Source of the DNA: VRUE01 sp963703175
GTDB taxonomy: Bacteria; Actinomycetota; Thermoleophilia; Solirubrobacterales; 70-9
Direction: 5' to 3'
Length of the DNA stretch: 64,000 nt
Assembly: GCA_963703175.1 (NCBI GenBank)
Contig: OY969794.1
Location: forward strand, 620,001 to 684,000
Positions 27,877-35,664 of this stretch are shown here, piece by piece. The translations under genes were made by a program, and so were the position numbers. Within the stretch, counting starts at the first letter, position 1. Each line of letters starts with the position of its first letter. The notes beneath the pieces were generated by a model, which searched no databases, was not told the origin of the DNA, and was given only the letters and a program-made list of their open reading frames with translations.

Positions 27877-28929
27877 TCAGCTCGAGATGTGACTTGCCGC
27901 GGGATGGTCGGCTCCGACGGTACCTAGAATCGTCTCGACCAGCAGACCGGGGTCCCGCCTGGTCGGAGTCGCGTCCGCGCTGCGTTTCTCCAGCTGGATC
28001 GCGCGCGGATCGGTCAGCGGCCGCAATCGTCCCGAGCGGATCAGCGCTTCGTCGACCCCACCGAGACGGCCGCCGTAGGTGGTGTAGACGGGTACTCCCA
28101 GTGCCGCCGCCTCGCGGTTCATCGTGCCGCCAGCGGAGACGACGAGGTCGGCGAGTGCGACCAGACTCTGCGCCTCGACCGCGCCCGGGGGCACGATCAG
28201 CGAGGGCAGCGCCAGGCTCTCTACCAACTCGCGCTGCGCCTGCGTGCGCGGCAGGACGATCGCGTGCACACCGGCGTCGTTGCCGAGCCGCTGCAGCACT
28301 TTGGGAAAGAGCGGGTTCGACTTGCGGTGGTAGAGCGAAACATCGGGCGGCGGGCGAACGACGACCACGACCCGACCGGTGTCGACCGAGAGTTGCTTCA
28401 GGGCATTGGGGTCGGGCTCGAAGTCGAAGAGGTAGTACTCCTCCTTCAACCCCGGGTAGGGGAAGAGCTTCTCCGGGCCGACGCCAAAGCGACGCAAGCG
28501 CTCGGCCGGGACCGAGTCGGGAAACATCACGCGCCTGGCGAGACGACAGCCGATCCGGTGCTGGGTGACCGCGTACTCGTAGTCGTGCATGTTGGCCTCG
28601 GGGACGCCGAGCAGCTTCGCCGCAATCGCCAGATCGTTGGAGCCGTGGGCGAGAGCGAGGTCGAAGGAGCGACCGCGACCGAAACGGATCATCCCCGTCG
28701 TGCGCGCCCCCAGGCGTTGGGCCTTGCGCAGCCGCGAGGCGCCGCCGTGGCGGCCGATCGGCGTGTGCTCCATCCCGTGCAACCGGAGCAGCGCCTGGGT
28801 CTGCGCGTAGTCGCGCGAGGTGACCTCGACCGTGTGACCCTGCGCGCGCAGCCGCTCGATGATCGGGCGCAGAACCAGGACATGAGCGGGAGCACTCATG
28901 TCCACCCAGATGTTGAGCGGGTCAGACAG
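27877..28929 (-). CDS. DUF354 family protein (glycosyltransferase-B-like)
   Basis: DUF354 proteins resemble UDP-GlcNAc 2-epimerases/GT-B enzymes and occur in polysaccharide clusters. Seen here: DMSAPAHVLVLRPIIERLRAQGH at the start, LAHGSNDLAI, and SAGGTMNREAAALGVPVYTTYGG near the end, the donor-binding side. The family's first strand (LNIWVDMS) is encoded upstream of the GTG at 28905, in a frame whose only candidate start is a CTG at 28929 overlapping the glyA stop. I use that CTG (350 residues). The exact reaction is unknown. Confidence 0.75.
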   Translation of the reverse strand: MSDPLNIWVDMSAPAHVLVLRPIIERLRAQGHTVEVTSRDYAQTQALLRLHGMEHTPIGRHGGASRLRKAQRLGARTTGMIRFGRGRSFDLALAHGSNDLAIAAKLLGVPEANMHDYEYAVTQHRIGCRLARRVMFPDSVPAERLRRFGVGPEKLFPYPGLKEEYYLFDFEPDPNALKQLSVDTGRVVVVVRPPPDVSLYHRKSNPLFPKVLQRLGNDAGVHAIVLPRTQAQRELVESLALPSLIVPPGAVEAQSLVALADLVVSAGGTMNREAAALGVPVYTTYGGRLGGVDEALIRSGRLRPLTDPRAIQLEKRSADATPTRRDPGLLVETILGTVGADHPAASHISS

Positions 28930-30202
28930 CTGCCGCGGCCAGCTCGGGATACAGCGGATAACGCTCCATCAGCACCTTGGTGCGCTCGGCCAGCGCTGCC
29001 TTCTCGGTCTCGAAGTCAGCGGTCAGCGCGGTGGCGATCACCGCCGCGATCTCGCTCAGGTCCTCCTCGACCATGCCGCGCGTGGTCAATGCCGGGGTGC
29101 CGATACGCAGGCCGGAGGGGTTCATCGGCGGCCGTTCGTCGAACGGGATCGCGTTGCGGTTGACGGTGATCCCAACCTCCTCCAGGCGCGCCTCGGCGGT
29201 CTTGCCGTCAAGGCCGCTGGGGGTGAGGTCGACGAGAACGAGATGGACGTCGGTGCCGCCGGTCAGGACCGGTACGCCGCCCGCTTCGAGCCCGGCAGCA
29301 AATGCCTGTGCGTTGGCAATCGTCTGCTTCTGGCGGATGCGGAACTGCTCCGTCGCGGCGATCCGCATGGCGACGGCCTTGGCCGCGATCGTGTGCATCA
29401 GCGGCCCCCCCTGCTGGCCGGGAAAGATCGCTTTGTCGATCGCCTTGCCGTGCTTCTCGCGGGCAAGGATCATGCCGCTGCGCGGCCCACAGAGGGTCTT
29501 GTGGATCGTCGTCGTGACGACGTCCGCGTAAGGCACAGGGTTGGGATGCTCGCCGGCGGCGACGAGGCCAGCGAAGTGCGCCATGTCGACCATCAGCAGG
29601 GCGCCGACCGAGTCGGCGATCTCGCGGAAGGCGGCAAAGTCGAGCTGGCGCGGATAGGCCGACCAGCCGGCGACGATCAGCTTCGGCTTGTGCTCGTGGG
29701 CGAGCCGCTCGACCTCCTCCATGTCGACCCGGAGATCCTCGCGGCGGACGTGGTAGGCGACGATCTCGTAGAGCTTGCCGGAGACGTTCAGTTTCATCCC
29801 GTGGGTGAGGTGGCCGCCGTGGTCGAGAGCCAGTCCCATGATCGTGTCGCCCGGTTCGATCAGCGCCATGTAGGCGGCGTTGTTTGCCTGGGCGCCGGCA
29901 TGAGGCTGGACGTTGGCGTGCTCGGCCCCAAACAGCTCTTTGGCCCGGTCGATTGCCAGCTGCTCGGCGACGTCGACCTCCTCGCAGCCGCCGTAGTAAC
30001 GCTTGCCGGGGTAACCCTCGGCGTACTTGTTGGTCAGAACGGAACCGACCGCTTCGAGCACAGCCTGCGGCACGAAGTTCTCCGAGGCGATCATCTCCAG
30101 CGTCTCCTGCTGGCGCCGCAGCTCGGCGTCGAGGACGGCGGCGATCGCCGGATCGACCTCGGCCAAAGGAGCGGTTTGGAGGTTCTCAGGCGGTTCGCTC
30201 AT
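28922..30202 (-). CDS. glyA: serine hydroxymethyltransferase
   Basis: The PLP enzyme interconverts serine and glycine with tetrahydrofolate and feeds one-carbon units. The 426-residue product has ENFVPQAVLEAVGSVLTNKYAEGYPGKRYYGG near the N-terminus, the PLP lysine in TTTIHKTLCGPR, and VDMAHFAGLVAAGEHP. Normal length. Its place upstream of the atp operon and downstream of tsaC is a conserved Gram-positive arrangement. No glycine riboswitch is visible in the 33 bp upstream. Confidence 0.98.
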   Translation of the reverse strand: MSEPPENLQTAPLAEVDPAIAAVLDAELRRQQETLEMIASENFVPQAVLEAVGSVLTNKYAEGYPGKRYYGGCEEVDVAEQLAIDRAKELFGAEHANVQPHAGAQANNAAYMALIEPGDTIMGLALDHGGHLTHGMKLNVSGKLYEIVAYHVRREDLRVDMEEVERLAHEHKPKLIVAGWSAYPRQLDFAAFREIADSVGALLMVDMAHFAGLVAAGEHPNPVPYADVVTTTIHKTLCGPRSGMILAREKHGKAIDKAIFPGQQGGPLMHTIAAKAVAMRIAATEQFRIRQKQTIANAQAFAAGLEAGGVPVLTGGTDVHLVLVDLTPSGLDGKTAEARLEEVGITVNRNAIPFDERPPMNPSGLRIGTPALTTRGMVEEDLSEIAAVIATALTADFETEKAALAERTKVLMERYPLYPELAAAAV

Positions 30203-30235
30203 GACCTAAGCGACGATACCAACGGGTCGGGATAG

Positions 30236-30787
30236 TCACCTGCTTATTGAGGACAGGTCGGCCTGGGGGCCGGCGGATGGGTCGGCCATCGCATACAGCG
30301 CTATGACCGGTGTGACAACCGCGCCAAGAACGGCAGTGAAGGCAGCCTGACAGGCGACGAACTGCCCTCCTGTGAGCTCCGGAAAGCCCGAGGCGACGAG
30401 CACCAGAGTCAGAGGGGGCGCCAGAGCTGCCAGGGTGATAGCGCCGAAAGCAACCCCGCGTCGCAACGGTGCCGGCGGCAACGCTGTTAGCCAGCGATAG
30501 GAAGAGCGAAGCCAGCTCAGTGAGGTCAGCGAGCCCAATCTGACATCTCGCCGCACTGCCGGCGTGACCAGCACGCAGGTGACCAGCGGCAGCAGGAACA
30601 GTGTCCCGACCACATTCCCGAACATGGTGGTTTCCGCGAGCGGAGCGCCCCACAGCGGCACTCCGTCCTGGCCTTGAACGCTGAGCCAGGCGAACGCCGC
30701 GTTTACGACAACGTTTATGGCCGCCGTGACAAAGATCGCCCTGACGACGATCCAACGCCGGTGCGCCCCCGGCAGCTGCCCCCACAT
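30236..30787 (-). CDS. small multi-span membrane protein of unknown function
   Basis: From the ATG at 30787 (MWGQLPGAHRRWIVV) the 183-residue product has four hydrophobic segments: IFVTAAINVVVNAAFAWL, GTLFLLPLVTCVLV, AFGAITLAALAPPLTLVLVA and CQAAFTAVLGAVVTPVIALYA. No conserved motif was recognised. The longer frame to 30976 overlaps the divergent secreted protein's start region and looks non-coding before this Met. It sits 33 bp after glyA on the far side, divergent from the lysyl-oxidase-like gene. Confidence 0.55.
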   Translation of the reverse strand: MWGQLPGAHRRWIVVRAIFVTAAINVVVNAAFAWLSVQGQDGVPLWGAPLAETTMFGNVVGTLFLLPLVTCVLVTPAVRRDVRLGSLTSLSWLRSSYRWLTALPPAPLRRGVAFGAITLAALAPPLTLVLVASGFPELTGGQFVACQAAFTAVLGAVVTPVIALYAMADPSAGPQADLSSISR

Positions 30788-30862
30788 CGAAGCGATCCCC
30801 ACAGTCGAGCGACCATACGCGCTTTGTGCTCGAGCAGCTTTCTTCCGGGTAGCCTGCGCGGC

Positions 30863-31627
30863 GTGAAGGCCCGTGCACCGCTTGTAATCGCCACTCTGCT
30901 TCTGACCCTGGCAGCGCCGGCCGCATCGGCGGAGGCGGACGTCGCCAATCCCTGCGAAGGGACCGAAGCGCAGCACCTGCTCTGCCCTAATTTACGGATT
31001 GGCAAGCCGTCCGAAATTTACGAGGACAGCTACGGGAGCAGGCTGTTACTGCGGGCAACGAGCGATGTCAAGAGCCGCGGCAAGGGACCGATGGAGCTGC
31101 GCGGCCACCGTGACGGTTGGCACAGGATGCAGGTCAACCAGCGAATCCACCGCGAGGGCGGGGGTCGCCTCGTCGTGCGAACCGAAGCGAGCCTGCACTT
31201 CACCGATGTCGGCACCTACTTCGGCGGCTCCTACTGGAAGGTCCATCAGCTCGCGCGCTTCGAGCTGCGCCAGGTCGGGCCGCAGGGGAACCTCGGCCCG
31301 GTCATCCGCACCAGCCCCAAGCTCAACTACTGCCTGCGCGACCTCGAGCGCACGCGTCCCGGCAAGCGCTCGCCGAGTAGCCGTCACTACCCCGGGTGCG
31401 ACCAGGACCCCTACACCGACGCGGTCACGCTCGGCACCTCAGTCGGTTGGTCGGACATCTACCCCGCCGACTACGACAAGCAGTGGGTCGACGTCAGCGG
31501 CCTGCGCGGCTGCTTCGCCTTCACGATGACGGTCGACCCCAAGCACCTGCTCTTCGAGTCGAACGAGCACGACAACAGCTCGCGCCGGCTAGTCCGCCTC
31601 CCCTATCGCGGCGAGCCGGGCTGCTAA
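30863..31627 (+). CDS. secreted lysyl-oxidase-like protein lacking copper ligands
   Basis: The 254-residue protein from the GTG at 30863 has a signal peptide (APLVIATLLLTLAAPAASAEA). The C-terminal half matches the lysyl oxidase family: LHFTDVGTYF, GTSVGWSDIYPADYDKQWVD and TVDPKHLLFESNEHDNS. In active enzymes a block His-Gln-His-Tyr-His binds copper. Here it reads HQLAR at residues 128-132, so two of three copper ligands are replaced. The Tyr of the cofactor site (DIYPADYD) is kept. It is probably exported; catalysis in the usual way is doubtful. Its last 39 bp overlap the convergent tsaC gene. Confidence 0.75.
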   Translation: MKARAPLVIATLLLTLAAPAASAEADVANPCEGTEAQHLLCPNLRIGKPSEIYEDSYGSRLLLRATSDVKSRGKGPMELRGHRDGWHRMQVNQRIHREGGGRLVVRTEASLHFTDVGTYFGGSYWKVHQLARFELRQVGPQGNLGPVIRTSPKLNYCLRDLERTRPGKRSPSSRHYPGCDQDPYTDAVTLGTSVGWSDIYPADYDKQWVDVSGLRGCFAFTMTVDPKHLLFESNEHDNSSRRLVRLPYRGEPGC

Positions 31628-32233
31628 GTCGCCCGCCGAGAGGCCGCCCTCGCGCAGGACGGTCCATCCCCGGTCTTCCTCAAAGCCGGTCAGGTCGACC
31701 ACGGTCGAGGGCAGACCGGTCAGGCCGCCGTCGTCGATGGCGAGGTCGGCCGCGGCGATGATCTCTGCCGGGACCTCCTCGAAGCTCGCCGGCGCCGGCT
31801 CGCCGCTGAGGTTTGCCGAGGTCTGGAAGAGCGGGCACATCGCACCGGCAAGCGGGCCGGCAATCAGGCGAACGCCGAGACGGGCACGGTCCTCGCGGCA
31901 GGCGAGCGGGTAGCGCCCCGCTGGGTTGGCGACGACCAGGGTCACTGGGCCGGGCAGCAGGGCACCGACCGCGTCGCGAGTATGGGGACCGAGGCCCTCA
32001 ACCAGCTCGCGCATCGCCAGCGGCGAGAAGTACATGACCGCCGAGGGCTTGCCATCGTCACGGCCCTTGATCCGGTGGACGCGCTCGATCGCCGCCGCGT
32101 CGAGCGGGTCGCAGGCAAGACCGTAGAGGCCGTCGGCGGGAAAGACGGCAATGCCGCCAGAGGCGATCGTCCGCTCCAAGGCACGACGCGCGGGCTCCGC
32201 TCCGTCTCGCTCTAGCGAGATGATCTCGCTCAA
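31589..32233 (-). CDS. tsaC: threonylcarbamoyl-AMP synthase (Sua5/YciO/YrdC family)
   Basis: The 214-residue enzyme makes threonylcarbamoyl-AMP for the t6A modification of ANN-decoding tRNAs. Typical features are VFPADGLYGLACDPLDAAAIERVHRIKGR, KPSAVMYFSP and SANLSGEPAP. It begins at a TTG at 32233 with GGAGG 8-9 bases upstream. It follows prmC after a 52-bp gap with a CCCCTATAGGGG element. Only the catalytic YrdC domain is present, with no Sua5 C-terminal domain. Confidence 0.93.
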   Translation of the reverse strand: MSEIISLERDGAEPARRALERTIASGGIAVFPADGLYGLACDPLDAAAIERVHRIKGRDDGKPSAVMYFSPLAMRELVEGLGPHTRDAVGALLPGPVTLVVANPAGRYPLACREDRARLGVRLIAGPLAGAMCPLFQTSANLSGEPAPASFEEVPAEIIAAADLAIDDGGLTGLPSTVVDLTGFEEDRGWTVLREGGLSAGDLAARLAAIGEAD

Positions 32234-32257
32234 CGCCGCGCCTCCGGAACTTTCAAC

Positions 32258-32282
32258 CCCCTATAGGGGATAAAAGTGTCCA
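32258..32282 (-). promoter_or_regulatory. conserved 25-bp element with CCCCTATAGGGG core (copy 1)
   Basis: Read on the minus strand: TGGACACTT, four bases, then the perfect palindrome CCCCTATAGGGG. It matches the element at 53998 at 22 of 25 positions in the same orientation relative to the next gene. Here it begins 3 bp after the prmC stop and ends 24 bp before the tsaC start. It could be an operator (G-tract palindromes are known for CsoR/RcnR-type repressors) or a promoter feature, which is inference. Confidence 0.6.
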
Positions 32283-32285
32283 ACA

Positions 32286-33122
32286 TCACCGCCGACCCCA
32301 AACGACGCGCGGTGTTCCGGCCAGGTCGGCGCGAGTCTCGACGGTCGCGAAACCGGCCTCGAAGAGCAACTCGCTCACCGCGGGAGCCTGGCCGGCGCCA
32401 ACCTCGAGCGCCAACAGCGGCGCCGCGGTCGCGGCAACCGGGATCGCAGTGCGCAGGACATCGAGCCCGTCGGCTCCAGCGAGCAACGCCTCGCGCGGCT
32501 CCCACTTGGTCACCTCGGGCTCCAGGCCTCCCCACTCCGACTCGGCGACATAGGGCAGGTTGGCGACGATCAGGTCGAGCTTGCCGGGGTCGCTGGGCAG
32601 CATCGCCTCGGCCAGCTTAATCCGCTCCGACAGACCGAGACGCTCGACGTTGGCCCTGGCGACCTCAAGCGCGGCGGCCGAGGTATCGGTCGCGATCAGC
32701 TCGCAGCCTGGCATCTCGTCGGCGATCGCCAGCGCGATCGCACCCGACCCGGTGCCCATGTCAAGCGCCCGCTGCGGACGCAGCTCCAGCGCCAGCTCCA
32801 CCAAGAGCTCAGTCTCCGGACGGGGAACGAGCACGCGGCGATCGACCTGCAGCTCGATCGAGCGGAAGCCTTTGCGGCCGAGAATGTAGGCCACGGGCTC
32901 GCGCCGCAGACGCCGCCGCACAGTCTCCCCAAAGCGCCGCCCTGCGCCTGCTGGCACCCCAGCATCCGGCTCAGCGGCGAGACGGGCGCGATCCCAGCCG
33001 GTCGCCTCACCCAGCAGCAGTTCCGCGTCCAGCCGGGGTGTTTCGACCCCGGCTGCAGCGAGAGCGTCGGCCGCACCGCCGAGAGCCTCGCGGATGCTCC
33101 CCGCAGTCGGCGCATCCGACAT
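32286..33122 (-). CDS. prmC: release factor glutamine methyltransferase
   Basis: It methylates the Gln of the GGQ motif in RF1 and RF2, both of which are encoded in this window. The 278-residue form from the ATG at 33122 has the N-terminal PrmC helical domain (ELLLGEATGWDRARLAAEPD). The methyltransferase core has ALDMGTGSGAIALAIADE and the active-site IVANLPYV. An earlier ATG at 33161 overlaps the prfA stop, but its 13 extra codons are just a palindrome; GGGGTGGGGCGA before 33122 is the better ribosome site. Confidence 0.92.
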   Translation of the reverse strand: MSDAPTAGSIREALGGAADALAAAGVETPRLDAELLLGEATGWDRARLAAEPDAGVPAGAGRRFGETVRRRLRREPVAYILGRKGFRSIELQVDRRVLVPRPETELLVELALELRPQRALDMGTGSGAIALAIADEMPGCELIATDTSAAALEVARANVERLGLSERIKLAEAMLPSDPGKLDLIVANLPYVAESEWGGLEPEVTKWEPREALLAGADGLDVLRTAIPVAATAAPLLALEVGAGQAPAVSELLFEAGFATVETRADLAGTPRVVWGRR

Positions 33123-33157
33123 TCGCCCCACCCCGCTGTGGTGAATGTCGGATGCGC
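33110..33157 (-). repeat. family D palindrome between prfA and prmC
   Basis: A perfect 15-bp inverted repeat (gcgcatccgacattc with its complement), extended with mismatches, begins directly after the prfA TGA and overlaps the first codons of prmC. It shares CGCATCCGAC with the 1847 element. It may mask or space the prmC start. Confidence 0.7.
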
Positions 33158-34231
33158 TCACGTTGGCGAGGCCGCAGCCGCAGCCTCGAGGCGCTGACGC
33201 TTCTCCTCGGCAGCGAGCGCATCGGTGAACTCGGAGAGGTCCCCGGCCAGCACACCTTCAATGTTGTGCGCGGTCAGCTTGATCCGGTGGTCGGTGACGC
33301 GGCCTTGGGGGAAGTTGTACGTGCGGACCTTCTCCGAGCGCTCGCCGCTGCCCACCTGCGCTTTGCGCTCAGCCGCCACTTTCGCCTGCTGCTCGGCGAG
33401 CTCGCGCTCGTACAACCGCGCCCGCAGCACCCGCATGGCCTTATCGCGGTTTTGCAGTTGCGACTTCTCGTCCTGCATCGAGACGACGATGCCGCTCGGT
33501 TTGTGAGTGATCCGCACCGCCGAGTCGGTCGTGTTGACCGACTGCCCCCCCGGTCCGGACGAGCGGTAGACGTCGATCTGCAGGTCGTTCTGGTCGACCT
33601 CGACCTCGACCTCCTCGGCCTCCGGCAGTACCGCGACGGTCGCGGTCGAGGTATGGATGCGCCCTTGGGACTCAGTCTCGGGCACCCGCTGGACACGATG
33701 GGTCCCACCCTCAAACTTGAAGATCGAGTAGGCGCCCTCGCCCTTGACCGCGAAGGTCACCTCCTTGAAGCCACCCACCTCGGCAACGGACTGTGAGAGC
33801 ACCTCGGTCGAGAAGCCACGCTCCTCGGCATAGCGGGTCAGCATCTTGTAGAGGTCACCGGCGAACAGCGCTGCCTCGTCGCCACCGGTACCAGCGCGGA
33901 TCTCGACCAAGACGTTCTTGGCATCGTTGGGGTCGCGTTCGACCATCGCCAGCCGGATCTCCTCTTCGAGCTCGGCCAGCCGCGCGGGCGCGTCCTCGAC
34001 AACTTTGCGCAGCTCCGCATCCTCACCCTCCTCCAGCAACTCCCGCGCCCCCTCCAAATCGTCCTTCAGGGTTCGCCACTCCGCCGCCAGCGCCCGAGCC
34101 AGCTGCAGTTCCCGATACTCCCGCCCGACATCGGCATACCGCTCCCGGTCCGAGATCACCTCGGGATCAGACATCTGCCCCTCCAGCTCCGAGAACCGAC
34201 TTTCGATCTGCTCGACAAGCGCCTCGATCAT
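33158..34231 (-). CDS. prfA: peptide chain release factor 1
   Basis: RF1 reads UAA and UAG. The 357-residue protein has the anticodon-like PxT motif as PET in QRVPETESQGRIHTS. The catalytic GGQ lies in SSGPGGQSVNTTDSAVRI. Domain order and length are normal. No frameshift is needed. No good Shine-Dalgarno sequence precedes the ATG at 34231. Downstream is prmC, which modifies this protein. Confidence 0.97.
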   Translation of the reverse strand: MIEALVEQIESRFSELEGQMSDPEVISDRERYADVGREYRELQLARALAAEWRTLKDDLEGARELLEEGEDAELRKVVEDAPARLAELEEEIRLAMVERDPNDAKNVLVEIRAGTGGDEAALFAGDLYKMLTRYAEERGFSTEVLSQSVAEVGGFKEVTFAVKGEGAYSIFKFEGGTHRVQRVPETESQGRIHTSTATVAVLPEAEEVEVEVDQNDLQIDVYRSSGPGGQSVNTTDSAVRITHKPSGIVVSMQDEKSQLQNRDKAMRVLRARLYERELAEQQAKVAAERKAQVGSGERSEKVRTYNFPQGRVTDHRIKLTAHNIEGVLAGDLSEFTDALAAEEKRQRLEAAAAASPT

Positions 34232-34250
34232 GAAAGAAACATAGAGGGAA

Positions 34251-34352
34251 GGAAGTCGGGTGCCCCTCCGGCGGAGGCTCAGGGACGAGCGATCGAGCCC
34301 TTAGAGGCGTTTAGCTGCGCAACGGCCTCCGACGGAGGGGCACCCGACTTCC
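34251..34352 (-). repeat. family A extragenic palindrome, copy 2 (after DUF1385 gene)
   Basis: Arms of 28 bp (34251-34278 with 34325-34352, one mismatch) enclose a 46-nt interior beginning CGTTGCGCAGCT and containing GCTCGATCGCTCGTCC in the transcript sense. It lies 6 bp after the stop codon of the DUF1385 gene and 19 bp before prfA. Confidence 0.85.
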
Positions 34353-34358
34353 TCACGC

Positions 34359-35366
34359 CTAAGCGACTATCTCAATAGGAGACTCGCCAGCCTCAAGCGG
34401 CTTCTCCTCGGCCAAAACCTTCTCCAGCGCCGCGATCGCCACCGCCAGCTGTTCTTCGTCCGGCTCACGCGTGGTCAGGTTCTGCAGCATCAGGCCCGGC
34501 CACATCACCGCCCGCACCCAGCGTTTGCGGCGGTTTTTACCGGCCCACTTGATCACCTCGTAAGAGAGGCCGGCGATCAGCGGGATACCGAGGATGCGCG
34601 AGGCGACCAGCCAGTACCAGGCAGGCAGCCCGATCGGGGCGAAAACAAAGATCGCCAGGACCATCACGATCAAAAGGAAGCTGGTGCCGCAGCGTGGATG
34701 CAGGCGCGAGTAGAGCTTGGCCCGCGACGGGACCAGCTCGTCTTCGGCCTCATAACAAGAGATCGTCTTGTGCTCAGCGCCGTGGTACTCGAAGACGCGG
34801 CGCAAGTCGGGTAGGCGACTGATCAAGACGATGTATCCGAGGAAGATCCCCGTCCGCAGGACCCCCTCGACCAGCCAGAAGAGGAAGGCGTTGCCCAGCT
34901 GATCCTTGATCAGGCTGGTCAGTCCGACCGGGACAACGAAGAAGAGTCCGATCGAGAGTGCCAGCGAGAGCACGATCGTCAATCCCCAGACCCAGCCGCC
35001 GATCTCCTCCTTCTCACCCTCTTCGTCCTCCTCCATCTGCGCGTTGGCGGAGATCGCCAGAGCGCGGAAGCCGATCTTCAGCGACTCGCCGAGGGCGACC
35101 ACACCCCGGATCACCGGCACTCGCCAGAGCCGGTGGCGCTTCGCCCACGGCACCAGCGCTTCGGAGCTGAGCTCAACCTGGCCTTCGGGGTTGCGCACCG
35201 CGACCGCCCAGGTCGAGACGCCGCGCATCATCACGCCCTCCAGCACCGCCTGACCACCGACCGGCGCATCGCGCTTGGCAACCAGGGCGCCGTCGGGCAT
35301 GCGAAGCGGGTCTGCCCCGTTTGAGGAGGCGCCCTCAGCCTGCGGAGAGACTGTCTCCGCGGCCAT
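34359..35366 (-). CDS. DUF1385 (YqhQ-like) membrane protein
   Basis: The 335-residue protein contains the family's opening VGGQAVLEGVMMRGVSTWAVAVR, several membrane helices (IGGWVWGLTIVLSLALSIGL, FLFWLVEGVLRTGIFLGYIV) and the histidine-containing FEYHGAEHKTISCYEAED block with RLHPRCGTSF, suggestive of a metal site. Function is unknown; it is widespread in Gram-positives beside rpmE and prfA, as here, where it begins 3 bp after rpmE. Confidence 0.9.
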   Translation of the reverse strand: MAAETVSPQAEGASSNGADPLRMPDGALVAKRDAPVGGQAVLEGVMMRGVSTWAVAVRNPEGQVELSSEALVPWAKRHRLWRVPVIRGVVALGESLKIGFRALAISANAQMEEDEEGEKEEIGGWVWGLTIVLSLALSIGLFFVVPVGLTSLIKDQLGNAFLFWLVEGVLRTGIFLGYIVLISRLPDLRRVFEYHGAEHKTISCYEAEDELVPSRAKLYSRLHPRCGTSFLLIVMVLAIFVFAPIGLPAWYWLVASRILGIPLIAGLSYEVIKWAGKNRRKRWVRAVMWPGLMLQNLTTREPDEEQLAVAIAALEKVLAEEKPLEAGESPIEIVA

Positions 35367-35369
35367 CGC

Positions 35370-35585
35370 TTATTTGGATGCCTTGGCGTGCTTTGCCGCG
35401 CGCCGCTGGAACCGCTCGACCCGGCCACCGGTATCGACAAGCTTCTGCTTACCGGTGTAGAAGGGGTGGCACTCCGAGCAGAGCTCGACGTGCAAATCCT
35501 CCACCGTGGCGCGGGTATAGAACTGGTTGCCGCACGAGCAATGCACGTTGGCGAGGGTGTACTCGGGGTGAATTCCTGCCTTCAT
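35370..35585 (-). CDS. rpmE: 50S ribosomal protein L31, zinc-binding type
   Basis: The 71-residue protein has the four zinc ligands of the C+ form in NVHCSCGNQF and ELCSECHPFYTGKQK. It is the first gene of the rpmE-DUF1385-prfA-prmC-tsaC-glyA series. The zinc-binding form can be released under zinc limitation and replaced by a zinc-free paralogue in many bacteria, but no such paralogue is in this window. Confidence 0.97.
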   Translation of the reverse strand: MKAGIHPEYTLANVHCSCGNQFYTRATVEDLHVELCSECHPFYTGKQKLVDTGGRVERFQRRAAKHAKASK

Positions 35586-35664
35586 CGTCTCTCAAGTCTA
35601 GAGAAGTGGGCAAGCACGGCTGCCCAAGGGTCAGGAAACGCCCCGATCCTGCCGATAGCTGAGC

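Noticed and set aside
34279..34324. Possible tRNA relic: GGTTCGAT in family A interiors resembles a T-arm
   Set aside because: No acceptor stem, anticodon arm or CCA-like end can be formed around it; the resemblance is eight bases.
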